From assembly GCA_016125165.1 (NCBI GenBank), contig WGMH01000001.1, positions 186,001 to 250,000 on the forward strand: 64,000 nucleotides of DNA, read 5' to 3'. Shown here piece by piece: positions 25,391 through 34,028 of the stretch. The notes under the pieces were generated by a model. It had not been told where the DNA came from. It did not search any database and saw only the letters and a list, made by a program, of their open reading frames with translations. The translations under genes and the position numbers were made by a program. Each line of letters opens with the position of its first letter. Position 1 is the stretch's first letter. The stretch is from Alphaproteobacteria bacterium (lineage in GTDB: Bacteria > Pseudomonadota > Alphaproteobacteria > Micropepsales > Micropepsaceae).

Positions 25391-26425
25391 ATGAGCCGCC
25401 CCTCCAAAGCCGCCGCGAAGGAAGACATCCGCCAGCTGACGGGCGCGGAGCGTTCCGCCGTGCTGATGCTCGCACTTGGCGAGGATCACTCCGAAAAGAT
25501 CTGGCGGATGCTCGACGAAGACGAAATCAAGGAAATCTCGCAGGTGATGTCGAACCTCGGCACCATCTCTTCCTCGCTGGTGGAAAAGCTGCTGGTCGAT
25601 TTTGTCGGTCAGATGTCCGGCACAGGCTCCCTGATGGGTTCCTATGAGTCCACCGAGCGCCTGCTCTCGCGCATGATGCCCGGCGAAAAGGTTTCGCAGA
25701 TCATGGAGGAAATTCGTGGTCCCGCAGGCCGCACCATGTGGGACAAGCTCGCCAACGTGAACGAAACAGTGCTGGCGAACTATCTGAAGAACGAATACCC
25801 GCAGACCGTCGCAGTGGTGCTTTCCAAGATCAAGCCTGAACATGCCGCGCGTGTGCTGGGCGCGCTGCCCGAGGAATTCGCGCTGGAAGTGGTGCAGCGC
25901 ATGCTGCGCATGGAAAGCGTGCAGAAGGACATTCTCGACAATGTCGAAAAGACCTTGCGCGTGGAGTTCATGTCTAACCTAGCCCGCACCGCCAAGCGCG
26001 ACGCGCACGAGCATATGGCCGAAGTGTTCAACAATTTCGACCGCCAGACCGAAAGCCGCTTCCTTACCTCGCTGGAAGAACGCAGCCGTGACTCCGCCGA
26101 GCGTATCAAGGCCCTGATGTTCACCTTCGAGGACCTTGGAAAGCTCGATCCCGGTTCGATCCAGACGCTGCTGCGCAACGTGGAAAAGGACAAGCTTGGC
26201 CTCGCGCTCAAAGGTGCGACCGATACGCTGCGCGATATCTTCTTCTCCAACATGAGCGAACGCGCCGGAAAGATCCTGCGCGAGGACATGGAAGCCATGG
26301 GTCCCGTGCGCCTGAAGGATGTGGATGAAGCGCAGATGCGCATGGTCAACATCGCCAAGGATCTCGCCAACAAGGGCGAAATCATGATCGCCAACAAGCA
26401 GGGTGAGGATGAGCTGATCTACTGA
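25391..26425 (+). CDS. fliG: Flagellar motor switch protein FliG
   Basis: A 344-residue switch protein with N, middle and C domains. The N-domain begins [25 protein letters not shown]; the middle domain contains the EHPQ-equivalent stretch [22 protein letters not shown]; the C-terminal torque domain has the charged helix ([30 protein letters not shown]) whose Lys/Arg/Asp/Glu residues face MotA. It sits on FliF and carries FliM/FliN. Tightly packed between fliF and fliH. Confidence 0.97.
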   Translation: MSRPSKAAAKEDIRQLTGAERSAVLMLALGEDHSEKIWRMLDEDEIKEISQVMSNLGTISSSLVEKLLVDFVGQMSGTGSLMGSYESTERLLSRMMPGEKVSQIMEEIRGPAGRTMWDKLANVNETVLANYLKNEYPQTVAVVLSKIKPEHAARVLGALPEEFALEVVQRMLRMESVQKDILDNVEKTLRVEFMSNLARTAKRDAHEHMAEVFNNFDRQTESRFLTSLEERSRDSAERIKALMFTFEDLGKLDPGSIQTLLRNVEKDKLGLALKGATDTLRDIFFSNMSERAGKILREDMEAMGPVRLKDVDEAQMRMVNIAKDLANKGEIMIANKQGEDELIY

Positions 26426-26439
26426 TCGGCAAACGCACC

Positions 26440-27063
26440 ATGAAAACAGCCAAATTCACCTTTGATACGATCTTTGACGGCAACGCGGCCGATGCTGTGC
26501 AGCCGATGACCCCGCGCCAGCGGCGCACGCTGATGCAGGCGGAGATCGACGCCATGCTTGCCGACGCGCGCGCCGAAGGCCAGCGCGCGAGCGAAGTCAA
26601 GGCGCAGGAGGCCATCGCGGCTGGAGCGCGCGCCGTGCAACAGACGATCGAGCGTGCGCTGACGGCGATAAGGGCGCAATCCGAAGATATCGAAGCGCAA
26701 TCCACCGCCATCGCCATCGCGGCGGCGCGCAAACTGGGCGGCGCGGCGCTGGCCGCGTTTCCGCAGGCCGAAGTCGAACGGGTACTGCGCGAGGCGCTGC
26801 ATCAGGCCATCGGTGAGCCGCGCCTTGTGGTGCGCGCCAACACAGCCGTGATTGCTGCGTTGAGCAATCACATCGGCGACATCGCCCATGACGAAGGTTT
26901 CGACGGCCGCGTTCAGCTTGCCGCCGATGATCATTTCTCCGGCGCCGATTGCCGGATCGAATGGCGTGGCGGCGGCGCGGAGCGCATGACCGAAACAATC
27001 GAACATGCATTGGACACTGTTTTTACCCGTCGCTTTTCCGACGCGCCGGCACTGGAGGACTAA
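26440..27063 (+). CDS. fliH: Flagellar assembly protein FliH (FlbE type)
   Basis: A 207-residue, mostly helical protein in the FliH/FlbE position between fliG and fliN. The first 120 residues form a long charged helix with regular heptads (ERALTAIRAQSEDIEAQSTA), and the C-terminal 80 residues form the compact domain that binds FliI (VVRANTAVIAALSNHI through DHFSGADCRIEWRGGGAERM). It regulates the FliI ATPase and links it to the C-ring. Sequence similarity in this family is low; assignment leans on gene order. Confidence 0.82.
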   Translation: MKTAKFTFDTIFDGNAADAVQPMTPRQRRTLMQAEIDAMLADARAEGQRASEVKAQEAIAAGARAVQQTIERALTAIRAQSEDIEAQSTAIAIAAARKLGGAALAAFPQAEVERVLREALHQAIGEPRLVVRANTAVIAALSNHIGDIAHDEGFDGRVQLAADDHFSGADCRIEWRGGGAERMTETIEHALDTVFTRRFSDAPALED

Positions 27064-27066
27064 GAC

Positions 27067-27426
27067 ATGGCACCCAACGACGAAGTCGATCTGCCCGACC
27101 TCGGCACAGAAGGCGGCCCGGAAAGCGGCTCCGCGCTGTTGCGCAGCGATCTCGCCAGCGAGAACGAGACCAAGCGCTCGGCACATGATCTGGAAGCGGT
27201 GTTCGATGTTCCGGTGACGGTGAGCGCCGTGCTTGGCAAATCGGGCATGGAAGTGAGCCAGCTTCTGAAGCTGAGCAAGGGCACGATCGTGGAACTGGAC
27301 CGCAAGGTCGGCGAAGCCATCGACATCTATGTGAACAACCGCCTCGTGGCGCGCGGCGAAGTGGTTCTCGTCGAGGATCGCCTGGGCGTGACCATGACCG
27401 AAATCATCAAAGCCGGCCAATCGTAA
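27067..27426 (+). CDS. fliN: Flagellar motor switch protein FliN
   Basis: A 119-residue C-ring protein. The first 38 residues are acidic and variable; the SpoA domain spans about 42-115 (FDVPVTVSAVLGKSGMEVSQLLKLSKGTI then VGEAIDIYVNNRLVARGEVVLVEDRLGVTMTEI), with the GEVV and VNN residues conserved in FliN. It forms the bottom of the C-ring and a docking site for FliH. It starts 3 bases after fliH. Confidence 0.96.
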   Translation: MAPNDEVDLPDLGTEGGPESGSALLRSDLASENETKRSAHDLEAVFDVPVTVSAVLGKSGMEVSQLLKLSKGTIVELDRKVGEAIDIYVNNRLVARGEVVLVEDRLGVTMTEIIKAGQS

Positions 27427-27450
27427 CAGGCCGGAAGAAGGAAGACTGCC

Positions 27451-28833
27451 ATGCGGCTACTCATCATCGGCGGATTGCAAGGCCAGATCGGCGCAGCAAC
27501 CAAGATCGCCATGGATCGCGGCGCCAAGGTCACGCACGCCACCGACATCGAACAGGCAATGGCGAGCCTGCGCGGCGGCGTGGGCGCGGATCTGGTGTTG
27601 TGCGATGTGAAATGCGACATCGCCCAGCTCGTACGCGCGCTTGCCGCAGAACGCATCTGCACGCCGGTAGTCGCCTGCGGCATCGGAACCGATGCGCGCA
27701 GCGCCGTGGACGCGATCCGCGCTGGCGCGAAGGAATATCTGCCGCTGCCGCCCGATCCCGAACTGATTGCAGCCGTGCTTTCGGCCGTCGCCGATGAATC
27801 GCACCAGATGGTCTATGAAGACGAGGCGATGAACGCCGTAATCTCGCTGGCCGATCAGGTCGCGGGCTCGGAAGCGTCCATTCTCATCACTGGCGAAAGC
27901 GGCACCGGCAAGGAGGTGATGGCCCGTTACATCCATCGCAAATCCGCGCGCGCCGACAAGCCCTTCATCTCCGTGAACTGCGCGGCAATTCCGGAAAACC
28001 TGCTCGAATCCGAATTGTTCGGCCACGAAAAGGGCGCCTTCACGGGCGCCATCGCCCGGCGCGTGGGCAAATTCGAAGAAGCCAATGGCGGCACATTGCT
28101 GCTGGACGAAATCAGCGAAATGGACGCGCGCCTGCAGGCCAAGCTGCTGCGCGCCATTCAGGAGCGCGAGATCGACCGCGTGGGCGGCACCAAGCCGGTG
28201 AAGGTCGATATCCGCATCATCGCAACGTCGAACCGCGATCTGGCCGATGCGGTGAAGCGCGGCACCTTCCGCGAAGACCTGCTCTATCGTCTCAACGTGG
28301 TGAACCTGCGCCTGCCTTCGTTGCGGGAGCGCCCGAAGGACATTCTCGCACTCGCCCGCCACTTCGCGCACAAATATGCCGAAGCCAATGGCGCACCGTT
28401 CCGTCCGCTCGCATCCGTAACCGAGCGGCTGCTCATTTCCCACCCGTGGAAAGGCAACGTGCGCGAGCTGGAGAACACGATTCATCGCGCCGTGCTCTTG
28501 GCGCAGGGCCCGGAAATCGCGCCGGAAGCCATCCGCCTGCCCGATGGCACGCAGGTCGGCGCCGGCAATTCGGTGATGTCCAACATGCCCGCGCCAGTGA
28601 AGGCCGCCGTGGAAGCGGCAAGCGCGATCGCGACGCGCGGCCTTGTGGGACGCACGGTGGCGGATGTCGAACGCGATCTCATCCTCGATACGCTCGATCA
28701 CTGCCTCGGCAACCGCACGCACGCGGCCAACATTCTTGGCATCTCCATCCGCACGCTGCGCAACAAGCTGCGCGAATACGGACAGGCCGGACTTGCCGTT
28801 CCCCAACCCGGAGAAGCCCGCGCGGCCGGATGA
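27451..28833 (+). CDS. flbD: Sigma-54-dependent transcriptional regulator FlbD
   Basis: A 460-residue NtrC-type activator. The N-terminal receiver-like domain (1-115) is degenerate: the usual acidic pair is missing ([10 protein letters not shown]), as in Caulobacter FlbD, which is controlled by FliX rather than by phosphorylation. The AAA+ domain has Walker A GESGTGKE (148-155), the sigma-54 contact loop GAFTGA (195-200) and Walker [11 protein letters not shown]. The C-terminal Fis-type helix-turn-helix is at about 410-445 ([18 protein letters not shown]). The divergent flgK/fliK sigma-54 promoters with ftr sites at 19266-19448 are its likely targets. Confidence 0.94.
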   Translation: MRLLIIGGLQGQIGAATKIAMDRGAKVTHATDIEQAMASLRGGVGADLVLCDVKCDIAQLVRALAAERICTPVVACGIGTDARSAVDAIRAGAKEYLPLPPDPELIAAVLSAVADESHQMVYEDEAMNAVISLADQVAGSEASILITGESGTGKEVMARYIHRKSARADKPFISVNCAAIPENLLESELFGHEKGAFTGAIARRVGKFEEANGGTLLLDEISEMDARLQAKLLRAIQEREIDRVGGTKPVKVDIRIIATSNRDLADAVKRGTFREDLLYRLNVVNLRLPSLRERPKDILALARHFAHKYAEANGAPFRPLASVTERLLISHPWKGNVRELENTIHRAVLLAQGPEIAPEAIRLPDGTQVGAGNSVMSNMPAPVKAAVEAASAIATRGLVGRTVADVERDLILDTLDHCLGNRTHAANILGISIRTLRNKLREYGQAGLAVPQPGEARAAG

Positions 28834-28841
28834 TCTGAACC

Positions 28842-30950
28842 ATGGCTGATGTCACCACCACACCGGCGCCCGCGTTCGCCTTCAACGTGCAGACGCTTCA
28901 GGCCTATCTGAAGCGCAGCGACCTTGCGCTCGCCATCGGCATCATGGCCATCCTGGTGGTGCTCATCCTGCCGCTGCCCTCATGGCTGCTGGATGTGTGT
29001 CTGGCGTTTTCGCTGTCCTTCTCGATCCTGATCCTGATGACGGCGGTGTTCATCCGCAAACCGCTGGAGTTCTCGTCGTTTCCCGCAATCCTGCTCATCA
29101 CCACGATGATGCGGCTCGCGTTCAATCTCGCATCCACCCGGCTGATCCTTGGTCACGGCAACGAAGGCACAGCCGCGTCCGGTTATGTCATTCAGGCCTT
29201 CGGCAAGCTGATCATGCAGGGCAACTTCCTGATCGGCCTGATCGTGTTCGCGATCCTCGTAATCGTGAACTTCGTCGTCATAACCAAGGGTTCGGGCCGC
29301 ATCGCCGAAGTGGCTGCGCGCTTCACCCTCGACGCCATGCCCGGCAAGCAAATGGCGATCGACGCCGATCTTTCCTCCGGCCTCATCGACGAAAAGCAGG
29401 CCCGCCAGCGGCGCAAGGAGCTGGAAGCGGAATCCAATTTCTTTGGCGCCATGGACGGCGCCAGCAAATTCGTCCGCGGCGACGCCATCGCCGGACTTCT
29501 CATCGTGGCCATCAACGTTATCGGCGGCATCATCATCGCGGTGGCGCAAAAGGGCATGAGCTTCGGCGACGCCACGCACACCTTCACGCTGCTGACAGTG
29601 GGTGACGGTCTTGTGAGCCAGATGCCGGCGCTCATCGTTTCCACCGCCGCGGGCCTGATGGTCTCCAAGGCCGGTGTCGAAGGGGCCACCGACAAGGCGC
29701 TGATGGGCCAGCTGTCATTTTATCCGCAAGCGCTCGGCATGGCCTCCGCCGTGATGGGGATCGTGGCGCTGCTTCCGGGCATGCCTACCTTCGTGTTCGG
29801 CGGACTTTCGGCAGGCATCGGTTCACTTGCGTGGCTGGCCTACAAGAAGAAGGACGACGCCGCGAGCGAAGCGCAGCAGCAGGAAGCCAAAGCTGCCGCC
29901 ACCGAGGATGCCAAGGAAGAACCCATTGCCAACACGCTGGCGCTAGACATGCTGCGCGTCGAACTGGGCTATGGTCTTCTGCCGCTCATCAATGAGGTCA
30001 AGGGGCAACGCATCACCGACCAGATCAAGGCGCTGCGCAAACAGCTTGCGCAGGAAATGGGCTTCGTGATGCCGAGCGTGCGCATTCTCGATAACATGCA
30101 GCTTGGCGCGAACGAATACCGCATCTGCGTGAAGGAAGTGGATTCAGGGCGCGGCGAACTGTTCCCCGGTTCCTATCTCGTCATGGATCCGCAGGGCCGC
30201 CCCATCGATCTGCCGGGCACGCACACCACCGAACCGGCGTTCGGTCTGCCGGCGACATGGATCAGCCAGGCGCTTCGCGACGAAGCCTCGTTCCGCGGGC
30301 TCACCGTCGTCGATCCCGGCACAGTGCTGACCACGCATCTGACCGAAGTGCTGAAGACGCATATGAGCGAACTTCTCTCCTATGCGGAGACGAAGAAGCT
30401 GCTCGACGAATTGCCGCCGGAGCACAAGAAGCTGGTGGAAGAAATCATCCCGGCGCAAATCTCCGTCACGGGCGTGCAGCGTGTGCTGCAGACGCTGCTT
30501 GGCGAGCGCGTTTCCATCCGCGATCTTCCGGCCATCCTCGAAGGCATCGCCGAGGCGTCCGGCCACACCAAAAATGCGCTTTACATCACCGAACATGTGC
30601 GCGCGCGCCTTGCCCGCCAGTTGTGCCATCAGCATCTGGCGCCCGGCGGCTATCTGCCGCTCATCGCGCTTTCGCCCGCATGGGAACAGGCGTTTGCCGA
30701 ATCCATCGTGGGTCAGGGCGAAGAACGTCAACTTGCCATGGCGCCCTCGCAACTCCAGGCCTTCATCCAGACCGTGCGTGAACGCTTCGATGACGCAGGC
30801 CAGAAGGGCGACATGCCGGTGCTGCTGACCAGCCCGCAAATCCGCCCCTTCGTGCGCTCCATCATCGAACGCTTTCGGCCGCAGACCGTGGTGATGAGCC
30901 AGAACGAAATCCACGCCAGCGTTCGTCTGAGAACAATGGGAACGGTGTAA
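28842..30950 (+). CDS. flhA: Flagellar export gate protein FlhA
   Basis: A 702-residue export-gate component. About eight helices lie in residues 25-335, with the FHIPEP-family signature (LLITTMMRLAFNLASTRLIL) near 85-105 and the conserved cytoplasmic loop containing FTLDAMPGKQMAIDADLSSG. The large cytoplasmic domain (about 370-702) forms the nonameric ring that receives substrate-chaperone complexes. Eight bases after flbD and one base before flhF. The other gate genes (flhB, fliP, fliQ, fliR) are not in the window. Confidence 0.97.
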   Translation: MADVTTTPAPAFAFNVQTLQAYLKRSDLALAIGIMAILVVLILPLPSWLLDVCLAFSLSFSILILMTAVFIRKPLEFSSFPAILLITTMMRLAFNLASTRLILGHGNEGTAASGYVIQAFGKLIMQGNFLIGLIVFAILVIVNFVVITKGSGRIAEVAARFTLDAMPGKQMAIDADLSSGLIDEKQARQRRKELEAESNFFGAMDGASKFVRGDAIAGLLIVAINVIGGIIIAVAQKGMSFGDATHTFTLLTVGDGLVSQMPALIVSTAAGLMVSKAGVEGATDKALMGQLSFYPQALGMASAVMGIVALLPGMPTFVFGGLSAGIGSLAWLAYKKKDDAASEAQQQEAKAAATEDAKEEPIANTLALDMLRVELGYGLLPLINEVKGQRITDQIKALRKQLAQEMGFVMPSVRILDNMQLGANEYRICVKEVDSGRGELFPGSYLVMDPQGRPIDLPGTHTTEPAFGLPATWISQALRDEASFRGLTVVDPGTVLTTHLTEVLKTHMSELLSYAETKKLLDELPPEHKKLVEEIIPAQISVTGVQRVLQTLLGERVSIRDLPAILEGIAEASGHTKNALYITEHVRARLARQLCHQHLAPGGYLPLIALSPAWEQAFAESIVGQGEERQLAMAPSQLQAFIQTVRERFDDAGQKGDMPVLLTSPQIRPFVRSIIERFRPQTVVMSQNEIHASVRLRTMGTV

Positions 30951-30951
30951 G

Positions 30952-32010
30952 ATGCAGCTTCGCACCTTTCTCGCCGAAGACATGAAGGCCGCGCTGGCGC
31001 AGGTGCGCCGCGAAATGGGCGCCGAAGCGGTGATCGTTGCCAGCCAGCGCGCCAAGAATGGCGGCGTGATGGTACGCGCCGCGCTGGAAGCCACTGCAGA
31101 CGAATCCCTGCCCGAACCTCCTGCACCGCCTCTGAGTGATGAAACGCTTTCCGATTTCGAGGAGCAGCATCGCAACAATCTGATCCGCAGCCTGCGCACG
31201 CCGCGTGTGACCGGCCAGCCGCAGGCGCGGCAGTTCGATCGCGCGCATCTTCTGCAGCTCCTCGGCGGCCATCGTACGCCCGATGCCATCGCGCATGATC
31301 TGGCGATGACCGCCGAACAGAGCGGTCTGAAGGACATGACGCTGGCGCTGGCCTGCGCGCTCGACCGGCGCATGAAAAGCCGCCCCCTCGATTTTCCCGA
31401 GTCCGCCGCGCTGCTGCTGATCGGCCCCAACGGCGCCGGCAAAACCGCGACTGCCGCGAAGATTGCCGCGCATGCGCGCATGGTGCATCGGCCCGTACGC
31501 CTGATCGCTGCCGATGCCGAGGGCGCAGGCGCCATCGCGCGACTGGAAACCTTCGGCCAGCATCTGGGCGCACAGACCATTGTTGCAGAAAGCGCCGACG
31601 GCATCGTCAAGCTGATTGCGGCCGCCGCAAAAGATGGCGCGCTCGCCATCGTCGATACGCCGGGTTTCGATCCGCGCCATTCCAGGATGCGCACCGCCTT
31701 TGCCGGAATTGCCGCCATCGACGGGGTGGATGCGGTGGGAGTCGTTTCCGCCGCGGGCGATGCCGAAGAGATCGGCGAGATTTCGCAAGCGCTGGGAAAA
31801 CTCGGTGCGGAACGGTTGATCATCACCGGGCTCGATCTCACGCGCCGCTTTGGCGCGCTGACGACGGCATTGGTGCGCGGTCCCGCGCTCGCACATATCA
31901 GCCGTTCCGCCTATATCGCAGGCGGACTTGAACCTCTGACGCCACTTTCGCTTTCGCGACTTTTGATCGATGCCGCGCTGGGCAGCGCCGATCACGGGAG
32001 CCCACAATGA
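30952..32010 (+). CDS. flhF: Flagellar placement GTPase-like protein FlhF (degenerate motifs)
   Basis: A 352-residue SRP-type GTPase homologue. The N-terminus MQLRTFLAEDMKAALAQVRR is the FlhF B-domain start; the G domain has a P-loop GPNGAGKT at 158-165 and a DTPGFDP G3 motif. Two motifs are altered: the G4 TKxD reads TGLD (292-295), and the I-box region usually DTYRxxAxEQL reads DAEGAGAIARL. These changes could weaken guanine recognition. FlhF with FlhG sets position and number of polar flagella. It overlaps flhG by 4 bases. Other SRP-family members (FtsY, Ffh) are excluded by the N-terminus and context. Confidence 0.85.
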   Translation: MQLRTFLAEDMKAALAQVRREMGAEAVIVASQRAKNGGVMVRAALEATADESLPEPPAPPLSDETLSDFEEQHRNNLIRSLRTPRVTGQPQARQFDRAHLLQLLGGHRTPDAIAHDLAMTAEQSGLKDMTLALACALDRRMKSRPLDFPESAALLLIGPNGAGKTATAAKIAAHARMVHRPVRLIAADAEGAGAIARLETFGQHLGAQTIVAESADGIVKLIAAAAKDGALAIVDTPGFDPRHSRMRTAFAGIAAIDGVDAVGVVSAAGDAEEIGEISQALGKLGAERLIITGLDLTRRFGALTTALVRGPALAHISRSAYIAGGLEPLTPLSLSRLLIDAALGSADHGSPQ

Positions 32011-32825
32011 ACGCACCTGTCAGCTTCAATCGTCCGCAATTGACGGCCATCGGCTCCGGCAAGGGGGGAACTGGCAAGACGCTCATCGCCGTGAGCCTTG
32101 CGCACGCACTCGCCTATGAAGGCGAGAAGGTTCTTCTGCTCGACGCCGATTTCGGCCTCTCCAACACCTCCGTGCATCTGGGGCTTGAGAGCGGCGGTGA
32201 TTTCGCCGGTGTGCTCAACGGCAAGACGCCGCTGGCAAGCGCAATCGTCCCGGTTCTGGGCGGCAGCGCCACCCGTGGCGGCTTCGATCTTTTGGCGCCA
32301 CCCAGCGGTTCGGGCGCCATGGCCAATCTGAGTGAAGAAGTGGCGGGCAAACTGATTGCGCAATTGCGCGCGGCGCACCAGTACACGCGCATCATCATGG
32401 ACCTCGGCGCAGGCGTGGACAGCACGACCATGCATATGGCCTGCACGGCGGATGAAACGCTGCTGGTGCTTTCGCCCGATCCGGCTTCACTGACCGATGC
32501 CTATGCGTTTGCGAAACTGTTTCTGCGCGGCACCGGCTCGCGCACGCCCATCACGCTGGTGAACATGGCGGCAAACGACACGGAGGGCCGCCGCACCGCC
32601 GACGCGCTATCTTCGACGTGCCGCGCCTTTCTGCGCGTGGTGCCCGAATATCTTGGCAGCGTGCCGCGCGATGCGCGCGCACTGGAAGCGGTGCGCCGCC
32701 AGAGCCAGCTTCTGACGCTCTATCCGCAAAGCCCGGCAGCCAAGGCGGTGTGCGCCGCCGCACAACGTCTGCACGCGAAGTTGGGAACGGCCGCCGCTTC
32801 GGCACAGAGCGGTGGCTTGCGTTAA
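32007..32825 (+). CDS. flhG: Flagellar number regulator FlhG (MinD-like ATPase)
   Basis: A 272-residue ParA/MinD-family ATPase. The deviant Walker A SGKGGTGKT is at residues 17-25, with LLDADFGLSNTSVHLGL as the switch I region and IIMDLGAGVDSTT as switch II. FlhG/FleN limits flagellar number by acting on FlhF. The C-terminal amphipathic membrane helix is not obvious (the end is Ala/Ser-rich), so membrane binding is uncertain. ATGA overlap with flhF fixes the start and supports the assignment. Confidence 0.88.
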   Translation: MNAPVSFNRPQLTAIGSGKGGTGKTLIAVSLAHALAYEGEKVLLLDADFGLSNTSVHLGLESGGDFAGVLNGKTPLASAIVPVLGGSATRGGFDLLAPPSGSGAMANLSEEVAGKLIAQLRAAHQYTRIIMDLGAGVDSTTMHMACTADETLLVLSPDPASLTDAYAFAKLFLRGTGSRTPITLVNMAANDTEGRRTADALSSTCRAFLRVVPEYLGSVPRDARALEAVRRQSQLLTLYPQSPAAKAVCAAAQRLHAKLGTAAASAQSGGLR

Positions 32826-33014
32826 CCAAACTTCGCCAGTTCCAACGCGGAACTTCTGCCCTAAAATTCAGCATAGCGACGGTTTTTTCGCCATTCCCTC
32901 GCGGAAGCGCACGAATTCGTGTACTGTTCTGGCACAGGGAAGCGTTTGCACCAGGCACAGTCATGCGCCGCGTTGCGTTGCGTCCTGCATGCTTTGGGAC
33001 GTTAGGGGGAAAAC

Positions 33015-33353
33015 ATGTCCGTACTGACCGATATCTGGAATGCCATCAACACCATTGCCATGTCCGGCGATTACATCCGCCTCGGCATCATCGTGGTGAT
33101 CGCGCTGGCCGGCGGCTTTGCCATTGAAGGTGCAAGCTCGCTGATCAATGCCACGCTCGTCGCGCTGATCGTTTTTGCTATTGCCAATTTCGTTCGCGAA
33201 GTGGCGATGAACGGCGCAAACGCCGGTCAGCTTCTCGACAGCTATTGGGCCGCGTTTCAGGCGCTGCCGATGCTGACGGTTCTGGCCTATGCACTGATCT
33301 TTGCGATCCTGATCGCGATCGTGAATCTGGTGCGTTCGCTGCTCACGCGCTGA
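33015..33353 (+). CDS. Small membrane protein after the flagellar operon, function unknown
   Basis: A 112-residue protein with three hydrophobic helices (about residues 20-35, 42-62 and 84-107). I do not recognise the family. It has a ribosome site (GGGGGA) before the ATG at 33015 and lies 189 bases after flhG with its own upstream region, so it may be transcribed separately. It could be related to cell-envelope or motility functions by position only. Confidence 0.65.
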   Translation: MSVLTDIWNAINTIAMSGDYIRLGIIVVIALAGGFAIEGASSLINATLVALIVFAIANFVREVAMNGANAGQLLDSYWAAFQALPMLTVLAYALIFAILIAIVNLVRSLLTR

Positions 33354-33380
33354 GCAGGCTGCGACGGCCGACGCCTTTGA

Positions 33381-33405
33381 CCCTTCCCGCGCCCAGCGGG
33401 AGGGG
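33381..33405. repeat. Intergenic palindromic hairpin
   Basis: CCCTTCCCGC pairs with GCGGGAGGGG (one T-G pair) around a 5-base loop, between the small membrane protein and lemA. It resembles the hairpin at 2194-2224 in its C-rich/G-rich arms; there is no T-run. Confidence 0.4.
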
Positions 33406-33470
33406 AGGCTTGCGTTTGGCCCCTGCGGGAACGTAGACGGGAACGGCCCGAACGGTTAGCTTCCCGAACC

Positions 33471-34028
33471 ATGATCACAATCATCATCGTCGCCGTCATC
33501 GCCGCCGTCCTCCTGTGGGGGGTGACGATCTATAACGGCTTGATTCGCCGTAAGAATATCGTCGCCGAAGCCTGGAGCGGGATCGAAACCCAGCTCAAGC
33601 GCCGCGCCGACCTGATCCCGAATCTGGTCGAAACAGTGAAGGGCTACGCCACCCACGAGCGCACCACCTTTGACGAGCTGGCCCGCCTCAGGTCCGCCGG
33701 ACAGGGCGCCCAGTCGGTGGCCGAACGGGCCCAGACCGAACAGGCTATTTCGGCCGCCATCGGCAAGATCATGGCCGTGGCCGAGGCCTATCCGGAGTTG
33801 AAGGCATCGGCGAACTTCCAGTCGCTGCAGGGCGATCTCAGCGGGATCGAGGAACAGATCAACCTCTCGCGCCGTTTCTACAACGGAGCCGTGCGCGACT
33901 TTAACGTGATGATCGAACAATTCCCGTCCAACCTTGTGGCAAATATGGGCAGCTTCAAGCCCGCCGCGTTCTTCCAGATCGAGAACGCCGCCGACCGTGA
34001 CGTGCCGAAAGTCTCGTTCGCTTCATGA
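33471..34028 (+). CDS. LemA family protein
   Basis: A 185-residue LemA protein. The N-terminal membrane helix (residues 2-19, TIIIVAVIAAVLLWGV, then YNGLIRRKNIVAEAWSGIE) is the diagnostic start; the rest is a helical bundle (ALNxR-type stretch LKRRADLIPNLVETVKGYA and the conserved SRRFYNGAVRDFN). LemA proteins face the periplasm on one helix; their function is unsettled. It overlaps the DUF2207 gene by 4 bases, the usual LemA partner. Confidence 0.95.
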   Translation: MITIIIVAVIAAVLLWGVTIYNGLIRRKNIVAEAWSGIETQLKRRADLIPNLVETVKGYATHERTTFDELARLRSAGQGAQSVAERAQTEQAISAAIGKIMAVAEAYPELKASANFQSLQGDLSGIEEQINLSRRFYNGAVRDFNVMIEQFPSNLVANMGSFKPAAFFQIENAADRDVPKVSFAS

